This document shows positions 7,401 to 12,582 of a stretch of DNA of 14,968 bases, piece after piece. The notes under the pieces were generated by a model. It worked only from the letters and a program-made list of their open reading frames with translations, was not told the DNA's origin and ran no database searches. This stretch comes from an uncultured Bacteroides sp. (GTDB lineage: Bacteria; Bacteroidota; Bacteroidia; Bacteroidales; Bacteroidaceae): positions 1-14,968 of the forward strand of contig USPQ01000066.1 of the NCBI GenBank assembly GCA_900556625.1. Direction: 5' to 3'. How positions within the stretch are numbered: the first letter of the stretch is position 1; every line of letters starts with the position of its first letter. The translations under genes and the position numbers were made by a program.

Positions 7401-7777
7401 GTACGGGGTAGCAAACGGTATAATTCAACAGGAACATCTTCACCGGACAATTTACGGATAAGAAAAGCCAATGTCTTGACGTCTCGCAAAAGATTCTCCC
7501 GGGTAGGAACAAGCTGGTGATTCAAAACCCGATTAGAAGTCAGACGGAATGTATGCAAACGATTCTGCTCTGCATAAGTAAGTCCGGTTTTGGCACCTAC
7601 AAAACTGATTCTGGCGGAAAGGTCGGTCATTTGCAGACTCTCATTCTGCATCTCCGAACGACAAATACGTTCCAACAAATCACGCATTTGTTTATAGCCA
7701 ACAACCAATTCCACACCTTTCTCCCGGCAAACAGCCAGCAGTAGTTCATAAGATTCTATTCCTTCATTTGCTTCCAT
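4424..7777 (-). CDS. Dna2-like nuclease-helicase (SF1, UPF1-like)
   Basis: A 1117-residue two-enzyme protein of probable DNA repair or replication function. The C-terminal half is a superfamily 1B helicase: Walker A GPPGTGKT (717-724), DEAT Walker B (835-838), GDHKQLP (867-873), TPYRSQ (1010-1015), RFQGSERD (1041-1048) and NVALTRAR (1081-1088). Before it lies a PD-(D/E)XK nuclease of Cas4/Dna2 type: D355 in QGRLDY, E366-x-K368 in IEMKSGK, then Q390-xxx-Y394. The first 320 or so residues are not recognised. No cysteine cluster follows the nuclease core, unlike Fe-S Cas4/Dna2 enzymes. The order nuclease then helicase is that of eukaryotic Dna2. It appears monocistronic, leftward, with a promoter box ending 4 nt before the ATG. 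The function, including any role in defence, is inferred from domains only. Confidence 0.88.
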   Translation of the reverse strand: MEANEGIESYELLLAVCREKGVELVVGYKQMRDLLERICRSEMQNESLQMTDLSARISFVGAKTGLTYAEQNRLHTFRLTSNRVLNHQLVPTRENLLRDVKTLAFLIRKLSGEDVPVELYRLLPRTDATYLVAPPALERVQRMRVCFQYADKQYLYVTPLDEVSEKPYLVRYNIPQINEEFAETCRLLWQYAQINLLDVAVDEAGVLTPSFIVLEPDYLLDISSLAECFRDYGHHPANYVLSRLQPIENARPLLLGNIANLFLDEWIHAQEEEIDYRACMQKAFRRYPIELAACPDLRDKEKERRFFDDCKLHFEHIRETVNDTFHAAGYELDKTDAVLEPSYICEALGLQGRLDYMQRDMSSFIEMKSGKADEYAIRGKVEPKENNKVQMLLYQAVLQYSMGMDHRKVKAYLLYTRYPLLYPSRPSWALVRRVIDLRNRIVADEYGIQLRNSLEYTAQKLEGINSFTLNERGLKGHFWETYLRPSIDNFQSKLKALSPLEKKYFYAIYNFITKELYTSKSGDVDYEGRTGAASLWLSTLAEKCEAGEILYDLRIKENHAADEHKAGLTLAFPPEEKVGGERTFLPNFRQGDAIILYERNSDTDNVTNKMVFKGNIEYLTDHEVGIRLRATQQNPSVLPARSLYAIEHDTMDTTFRSMYQGLYAYLSATQERRDLLLSQRPPEFDESLDILIAQAEDDFTRVALKAKAAKDYFLLVGPPGTGKTSCALKKMVETFHADKDSQILLLSYTNRAVDEICKSLASIRPAVDFIRVGSELSCDEAYRGHLIENELASCTRRADVYERIRNCRIMVGTVAAISGKPELFRLKHFDVAIVDEATQILEPQLLGILCAHGEGDRNAIDKFILIGDHKQLPAVVLQKAEQSAIYDETLLAIGLTNLKDSLFERLYRNCPAVHRSHDMLCRQGRMHPKVALFANRAFYGGHLIPVGLPHQTESSEHISRLAFYPSQPEKAGGSAKINYSEARIVAGLAAQIYESHRTDFDDSRTLGVITPYRSQIALIKKEIEALGIPALNRILVDTVERFQGSERDVIIYSCCINSYYQLKFVSNLTEENGVLIDRKLNVALTRARKQMFVTGVPKYLKSNPLYESLLNLIETQG

Positions 7778-7781
7778 AAAA

Positions 7782-7789
7782 CAAAGGTA
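7782..7789 (-). promoter_or_regulatory. -7 box abutting helicase start codon
   Basis: On the minus strand TACCTTTG matches TAnnTTTG perfectly. It ends 4 nt before the annotated ATG (7777), so transcription would begin at or within a couple of bases of that codon and give a leaderless or nearly leaderless mRNA. No TTTG stands at 19-21 bp; the nearest -33-like TTTA is 23 bp away. Confidence 0.45.
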
Positions 7790-7843
7790 CGTGATAAATC
7801 TTAATTCTTATGTAAATGAGTGCCTTCAAATACCCGACGATAT

Positions 7844-8647
7844 TTAAACTTCTTCTGTTATATCTTCTTCCTTCTTGTCTTTTATCATCAAAATACTCAT
7901 TTCATACAACAGATAAAGAGGAATAGCTACCACACTCAACGTAAAGGGATCGCCCGTAGGAGTGATTATAGCAGCGGCTATCACGATGACAACAACAGCG
8001 TGACGACGATATTTCCGCAAGAAAGACTTGTTGACTATTCCCAACAAAGAGAGTAACCAAGTCACCAGCGGAAGTTCAAAAGCAAGTCCCATACAGAGAA
8101 TCAACATCATAAAATTGTCAATGTATGAATTGAGCGAGAGAATGTTTTCTACTTCTGAACTTAATTGGTAAGTAGAAAGGAAGCGAAGTGTCAACGGGTA
8201 GACCATAAAATACCCCAACAAAACACCGATAAAGAACATGAATGTACCTATTGTCAGGGCTTTCCGTACTCCTTTACGTTCATTGGGATAAAGGGCAGGA
8301 CTAATGAAACGCCATATTTCAAAAAAGAGATAGGGTATGGCAGTCACTACCGACAACATAAAAGCCGTTGACAGATGGATAAAAAAAGGAGCAGCCAAGT
8401 TAATATTGACTAACTTCACATGAAAATCTTGCGTAAAAAAATCATCAGTCAGATCGAATTTCTGTCCGATGTATCGTAATAAATCGTAGAATATGAAATC
8501 ATTGTGGCAAGGTGCCAGTATCACATGATCGAAAAGATAGGGCATAGCTATAAAATAGCCTATCGCCAACACGAACCAAATCCCAATCACCCGAAAGAGT
8601 ACCTTACGCAGTTCATCCAAATGATCCCAAAAGGTCATTTCTGCCAT
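7844..8647 (-). CDS. tatC: Sec-independent translocase subunit TatC
   Basis: TatC is the six-helix membrane receptor of the twin-arginine translocase, which recognises RR signal peptides and exports folded proteins. The protein has 267 residues (E. coli 258). Functional residues fall in place: the N-terminal HLDELR signature (9-14, with E12 and R14), E123 in the first cytoplasmic loop (ALYPNERKG), E191 in FELP, and D233 in the TPTGDPF periplasmic loop. The first periplasmic loop (about 45-90) is roughly 35 residues longer than in E. coli. The C-terminus is charged (KDKKEEDITEEV). It lies 14 nt downstream of tatA and is surely co-transcribed with it. No convincing terminator separates it from the helicase gene 66 nt further on. 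Confidence 0.95.
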   Translation of the reverse strand: MAEMTFWDHLDELRKVLFRVIGIWFVLAIGYFIAMPYLFDHVILAPCHNDFIFYDLLRYIGQKFDLTDDFFTQDFHVKLVNINLAAPFFIHLSTAFMLSVVTAIPYLFFEIWRFISPALYPNERKGVRKALTIGTFMFFIGVLLGYFMVYPLTLRFLSTYQLSSEVENILSLNSYIDNFMMLILCMGLAFELPLVTWLLSLLGIVNKSFLRKYRRHAVVVIVIAAAIITPTGDPFTLSVVAIPLYLLYEMSILMIKDKKEEDITEEV

Positions 8648-8661
8648 TCGAACTTTCTTCT

Positions 8662-8880
8662 TTACTTAGCTGAATCTGCCGGTTTGTCAATTTCGTCTTT
8701 CGCCTTATTTATTTCATCTTTCGCTTCATTTACTCCGTCCTTGAAGCTCTTGACCCCTTTACCCAAGCCACGCATCAGTTCAGGAATTTTCTTTCCACCG
8801 AAAAGAAGAAGAATAACCAAAGCAATAATAATCCATTCGGAACCGCTGGGCAAAAAGCCTAACAATAATAAGTTTGTCAT
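8662..8880 (-). CDS. tatA: Sec-independent translocase subunit TatA
   Basis: TatA is the small membrane protein that multimerises to form the export pathway of the Tat system. The 72-residue product has a short N-terminus ending in G13-S14-E15, one membrane helix at about 16-27, the F27-G28 hinge, then the amphipathic helix GKKIPELMRGLGKGVKSFK (29-47) and an acidic/basic tail. The tail contains imperfect heptads (NEAKDEI, NKAKDEI). The frame stays open upstream to an ATG at 8946, but I chose the ATG at 8880 because the protein then begins like other TatA proteins and a consensus promoter box lies at 8916-8923, inside the longer frame. No TatB gene is adjacent, as is usual in Bacteroidetes. 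Confidence 0.92.
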   Translation of the reverse strand: MTNLLLLGFLPSGSEWIIIALVILLLFGGKKIPELMRGLGKGVKSFKDGVNEAKDEINKAKDEIDKPADSAK

Positions 8881-8915
8881 AAGTTTATTTGATAAGAGGT
8901 TTCTACTAGTTGGTG

Positions 8916-8923
8916 CAAATATA
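8916..8923 (-). promoter_or_regulatory. -7 box of the tatAC operon
   Basis: On the minus strand TATATTTG matches the Bacteroides consensus TAnnTTTG perfectly. It predicts a start near 8911 and a leader of about 31 nt before the tatA ATG at 8880. The -33 element is not obvious; that region overlaps the adjacent repeat. Confidence 0.6.
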
Positions 8924-8933
8924 ACATTTTCGC

Positions 8934-9005
8934 CACAGAGTAGCACAGAGTTCCACGGAGTTTTTTATTATTTTGCCCACCCTGTGAAACTCAGTGTTGC
9001 TCTGT
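8934..9005. repeat. Palindromic element of 10-bp repeats
   Basis: Three consecutive 10-mers, CACAGAGTAG, CACAGAGTTC and CACGGAGTTT (8934-8963), are followed by a T/A-rich spacer and then a degenerate inverted copy (8980-9005). Arms 8935-8960 and 8980-9005 pair over 26 nt with several mismatches, some of them tolerated as G-U. It lies 7 nt after the murF-alr stop and next to the tat promoter, so it may act as that operon's terminator. I recall similar CACAGAG-rich repeats between Bacteroides genes, but copy number cannot be checked here. Confidence 0.6.
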
Positions 9006-9011
9006 TATGAA

Positions 9012-11504
9012 CTAATCCTGATAATAAACCCGCTTTACCCGAGTGGATATACTAGTCAACACTTCGTAAGGAATCGTATCCAGTTTATCAGAAAGGACAG
9101 TAATCGGAAGATCATCACCGAAGATAATCGCCTGGTCACCCTCACGGCAATCGATGTCCGTTACATCAATCATACAAACATCCATACAGATATTGCCGAC
9201 ATAAGGCGCTTTTTTTCCATTCACCAGACAGTAAGCGTTTCCACGTCCCAAATGGCGGTTTAATCCGTCCGCATAGCCGATAGGAATAGCAGCAATGCGT
9301 GAAGGACGTTCCAAATGTCCCTTTCGGCTATATCCTACCGTATCTTCTGCAGGCACGTCCCGAATCTGAAGAATCGTTGTCTTGAGAGTACTTACATTGT
9401 GTATAATCGAATTATCTATCGGACTCACTCCATAAAGTCCGATTCCCAAACGTACCATATCAAACTGTGCACCGGGGAAACGTTCGATTCCTGCCGTATT
9501 ACAGATATGACGCAGAATCTTATGTGAGAAAGCGGCTTGCAACTCCTGCGAACCTTTCTCAAATAATTCTATCTGCTGACGTGTAAAAGAATCGAATTGA
9601 GGCGAATCACTACCTACAAAATGAGAGAACACCGAACGGGCAATCACAGCGTTCTGAGCTTTCAAGCGACGAATCAGCAAGGGAATCTCATCAATGCCAA
9701 AACCTAGCCGATGCATACCCGTATCCAATTTTACATGAATAGGGAAGTTGGTGATTCCTTCTTTCTCGGCTGCTTTAATCAAAGCATCGAGCAGGTGGAA
9801 ATTATAAACTTCCGGCTCCAGCTTATAGTCGAACATAGTCTTGAATGCTGTGAGCTCAGGGTCCATTATGATGATAGAAGAAGTAATACCTGCTTTACGA
9901 AGTTCGGAACCTTCATCGGCTACGGCTACAGCCAGATAATCGACATGATGTTCCTGCAATGTCTTGGCTATTTCATACGAACCGGCTCCATAAGCGGAAG
10001 CCTTTACCATGCAGATCACTTTCGTTTCGGGATGACGAAGCATCGCACGATAATGATTCAGGTTCTCCACCATTGCACCGAGATTTACTTCCAGAATCGT
10101 TTCATGCACTTTCAGTTCCAGTTCTTCGGACAGCAGATCAAAGTTGAACACACGGGAACCTTTAATCAGAATTACTTCCGAATGAAGTGATTTCAGCAGA
10201 TTCGAAGCCAGAAGAGCTTCTGTATTCGGGAAGAAATAACGTTCCAACGCATCGTCAAAACGAGCGGTACAGGAAGAAATCTCTGCTCCTACGCCAATCA
10301 GTTTGTCTATTCCACGACTCCGTACCAACTGTGCCACACGACGATAAAGTGTAGCGGTACTTTGTCCTGTTTCTAAAATATCCGACAAGATTAATGTACG
10401 TTTCAATCCTTTCTTCTCCGAACGACGTACCAAAAAATCAAGAGCGATATCCAATGAAGCCAAGTCCGAGTTATAACTATCATTAATCAATACACAATTG
10501 TTCTTTCCTTCTTTTACTTCCAAACGCATGGCAATCGGTTCAAGACGTGCCATACGCTCTGTTATCTGATCGGCGGGGGTCATTAAATAGAGGCAGGCTG
10601 CCAGACAGTTCAGTACATTCTCTATGGAAGCGTCATCAATAAACGGGATGCAGAAAGTATTATCCATATCCAGATAACGGTAGGAAATAACAGTATGATC
10701 TTCTTTCTTAGTCACCCGGCTAATATATAACGGACGTTCAATATCCTTACGGCTCCATGCTATTTCACGAGCTGTCAACATCGACTTTGCTACACAATTG
10801 CTGATAAGTTCGTTATCTCCGTTATAAATTACGACATCACAATCTTTAAAAAGAGTCAGTTTCTCCATGCACTTCTCCTGTAATGAGAAGAAGTTTTCCT
10901 GATGAGCACCGCCAATATTAGTCAGAATGCCAATAGTCGGCTTTATCATCCGCTTCAAAGCATTCATCTCTCCCATTTCAGAAATACCGGCTTCGAATAT
11001 GCCCAATTCTGCTTCTTCATTCAGTTGCCAGACCGATAAAGGTACACCAATCTGTGAATTATAGCTACGCGGCGAACGGACAATACGACGGTCGGGACTC
11101 AGTAACTGGTGTAACCACTCTTTCACAATCGTCTTTCCATTGCTCCCTGTTATACCGATAATCGGAATTTTAAACTCCTCCCGATGTATTTCAGCCAGCT
11201 TCTGCAAAGCCTTTAACGGATTGGCAACGATGAGGAAATTGAGGGTGGAGAGCTTTCCTAGTTCTCCATTCTTAAATTTCTCAAAGTCTTCTTCAGTAAC
11301 CACAAAATTACGCACTCCCCGGTCATATAAATCGGGGATATAGCGGGCTCCACTGTTACGTTTCGTAGTCAGGGCAAAGAAAAGAGTTTCTTCCGGGAAA
11401 CTAAGAGAGCGGCTGTCTGTCAGTAGCCAATCAATTGTCGCTTCACATTCGCCCACACGGCGGGCACCGATACATTCGGCTATGGATTCAATCGTATATG
11501 ACAT
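9012..11504 (-). CDS. Bifunctional MurF ligase / alanine racemase
   Basis: An 830-residue fusion acting in cytoplasmic peptidoglycan precursor synthesis. Residues 1 to about 460 are MurF, which adds D-Ala-D-Ala to UDP-MurNAc-tripeptide: the ATP loop GITGSNGKT is at 117-125, EAGISEMGEM at 171-180 and NDSYN at 341-345. Residues from about 467 are a fold-type III PLP alanine racemase making D-Ala: the PLP lysine is K501 in MVKASAYGAG, RLGIGLYG is at 685-692, and the second catalytic base is Y725 in VGYSRKG, followed by PIGYADG. Both active sites look intact. The fusion is well known in Bacteroidetes and couples D-Ala supply to the pathway. Its ATG lies inside the 3' end of the GSCFA gene (25-nt overlap), so translation is probably coupled; no Shine-Dalgarno is seen. 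The next Met is far downstream, which fixes this start. Confidence 0.95.
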   Translation of the reverse strand: MSYTIESIAECIGARRVGECEATIDWLLTDSRSLSFPEETLFFALTTKRNSGARYIPDLYDRGVRNFVVTEEDFEKFKNGELGKLSTLNFLIVANPLKALQKLAEIHREEFKIPIIGITGSNGKTIVKEWLHQLLSPDRRIVRSPRSYNSQIGVPLSVWQLNEEAELGIFEAGISEMGEMNALKRMIKPTIGILTNIGGAHQENFFSLQEKCMEKLTLFKDCDVVIYNGDNELISNCVAKSMLTAREIAWSRKDIERPLYISRVTKKEDHTVISYRYLDMDNTFCIPFIDDASIENVLNCLAACLYLMTPADQITERMARLEPIAMRLEVKEGKNNCVLINDSYNSDLASLDIALDFLVRRSEKKGLKRTLILSDILETGQSTATLYRRVAQLVRSRGIDKLIGVGAEISSCTARFDDALERYFFPNTEALLASNLLKSLHSEVILIKGSRVFNFDLLSEELELKVHETILEVNLGAMVENLNHYRAMLRHPETKVICMVKASAYGAGSYEIAKTLQEHHVDYLAVAVADEGSELRKAGITSSIIIMDPELTAFKTMFDYKLEPEVYNFHLLDALIKAAEKEGITNFPIHVKLDTGMHRLGFGIDEIPLLIRRLKAQNAVIARSVFSHFVGSDSPQFDSFTRQQIELFEKGSQELQAAFSHKILRHICNTAGIERFPGAQFDMVRLGIGLYGVSPIDNSIIHNVSTLKTTILQIRDVPAEDTVGYSRKGHLERPSRIAAIPIGYADGLNRHLGRGNAYCLVNGKKAPYVGNICMDVCMIDVTDIDCREGDQAIIFGDDLPITVLSDKLDTIPYEVLTSISTRVKRVYYQD

Positions 11505-12469
11505 AGTTCTGTTTCTTTTTGAAAATCTAAGTACGGGTATTTTCCGATAAGTCGTTCTATTTTTAACACTATTTGTCCTAAAAAGCGTTGATACGCTTCC
11601 GATTCGGGATGAAAGGGTTTATGCGCCATATCTTTGCGGATATCCTCCACTTCTGTCATAACCTGCTTTGTTTCAGCAGAAAAAAAGGAATCAGAAAAGC
11701 ATTTCCACAGGTAGTTCACGGCCAATGGAGACGGATGCAACATATCATCGGCATAAAACCGGTAATCGCGCAATTCGTCAAGTACTATCTCGTAAGCAGG
11801 AAAGTAGAAAACCTGCTTCGGAAACAATTGCTGCAAGCGGTCGATTGTAAGCAACAGGGTCGATTTACTAAGTTGATTGGCATGCATTCCGTCACGAATA
11901 TGCCGGATCGGGCTGACTGTAAAGAGAATCTTCAGATTCGGATTACGTGCCGTCATACCGGCAATCAATGAAGTGTATTCGTTCACAATCTCATCGACCG
12001 ACAGGAGCCGGCGGTTAAAATTGCTTTCCGGCAGCTTGTGGCAGTTGGACACTACCCTCCCCGTTTCTTTCTGTTCATAGACGTAGGCGGTGCCGAAAGT
12101 CAACATCAACCAATCCAGTTGATGAACCGTCTTATAGGCCTGCTGCAAACGATGATTTATATTCCGGATGACCTCGCCCGCCGTAGCTGCGGAGAATGAG
12201 CCATGATGCATCGGGCTATGCCAACACTCCTTATAAGCAAATAAATCTTCCTCCTGATACACCTTCCCTTTTAATATTTCAACTAAGGCTGTTGAAACAG
12301 AAAAGGGATTGTAGAGAATACCAAAAGGATTCACATCTACCCTGAATTTGTTTTCCGCCAGTTGCCTACCCATGTTTTCTGCAAAACAGGAGCCCAGCAG
12401 AAGTATTTGTCCGGCATGAGTAACAGGCGGCAAGCTTGCGGGCAGTTCAACCTTCGTTCGAAAATCCAT
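11480..12469 (-). CDS. GSCFA family protein (SGNH hydrolase-like)
   Basis: A 329-residue protein of the GSCFA family, named for its motif, here G26-S27-C28-F29-A30 in LLLGSCFAENMG. The family is distantly related to SGNH/GDSL hydrolases and its biochemical function is not established. Landmarks by position: the GSCFA block where SGNH enzymes have GDS, HSPMHHG (84-90), FGTAYVYE (125-132) in the GTN-like place, SNCHKLP (141-147), VSPIRH (185-190) and D241-D242-MLH245 resembling the DxxH block. No signal peptide or membrane helix is seen, so it is probably cytoplasmic. It starts at 12469, with a real AAGGAG 9 nt upstream, and overlaps murF-alr by 25 nt. That context suggests a cell-envelope role, for example acyl or acetyl transfer or removal, but this is inference. 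Confidence 0.85.
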   Translation of the reverse strand: MDFRTKVELPASLPPVTHAGQILLLGSCFAENMGRQLAENKFRVDVNPFGILYNPFSVSTALVEILKGKVYQEEDLFAYKECWHSPMHHGSFSAATAGEVIRNINHRLQQAYKTVHQLDWLMLTFGTAYVYEQKETGRVVSNCHKLPESNFNRRLLSVDEIVNEYTSLIAGMTARNPNLKILFTVSPIRHIRDGMHANQLSKSTLLLTIDRLQQLFPKQVFYFPAYEIVLDELRDYRFYADDMLHPSPLAVNYLWKCFSDSFFSAETKQVMTEVEDIRKDMAHKPFHPESEAYQRFLGQIVLKIERLIGKYPYLDFQKETELCHIRLNP

Positions 12470-12478
12470 ATATTTTTT

Positions 12479-12484
12479 CTCCTT
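12479..12484 (-). promoter_or_regulatory. Shine-Dalgarno of GSCFA gene
   Basis: AAGGAG on the minus strand, with a 9-nt spacer to the ATG at 12469. It is notable because the other genes in this window lack a clear Shine-Dalgarno, as is usual in Bacteroides. It supports the chosen start. Confidence 0.6.
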
Positions 12485-12504
12485 ATTAATTCCTTTTCAC
12501 GAAG

Positions 12505-12512
12505 CAAAAGTA
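12505..12512 (-). promoter_or_regulatory. -7 box of GSCFA/murF-alr operon
   Basis: TACTTTTG on the minus strand is a perfect TAnnTTTG. It predicts a start near 12501 and a leader of about 31 nt carrying the AAGGAG. No clear -33 TTTG; the relevant positions overlap those of the divergent dxs promoter. Confidence 0.6.
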
Positions 12513-12532
12513 CAATAAAGATGTGTATTCCA

Positions 12533-12563
12533 TTTCAGGTTCCACATTCTTTTCGTATTTTTG
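12533..12563 (+). promoter_or_regulatory. dxs promoter
   Basis: TTTC at 12533-12536 (three of four matches to the -33 box), a 19-bp spacer, and TATTTTTG at 12556-12563, a perfect -7 box. It predicts a start near 12567 and a short leader of about 16 nt before the ATG at 12583. Confidence 0.7.
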
Positions 12564-12582
12564 CACTAAATTTCCTAGAATC

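Noticed and set aside
7778..7843. Possible terminator between tatC and the helicase gene.
   Set aside because: Only a weak 5-bp AAATA/TATTT stem is visible with no T tract, so tatC transcription may read into the helicase gene.
8881..8946. A 22-residue N-terminal extension of TatA from an ATG at 8946.
   Set aside because: TatA homologues begin at the ATG at 8880, and a perfect -7 promoter box (8916-8923) lies within the extension.
8934..8963. Short tandem repeats considered as a CRISPR remnant.
   Set aside because: Units are 10 bp with no spacers, and no cas gene is near; the Cas4-like domain in the helicase belongs to a Dna2-type fusion.
12523..12582. A 20-residue N-terminal extension of DXS from an ATG at 12523.
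   Set aside because: The promoter (12533-12563) overlaps it, so this ATG would not be transcribed; the peptide is not DXS-like.
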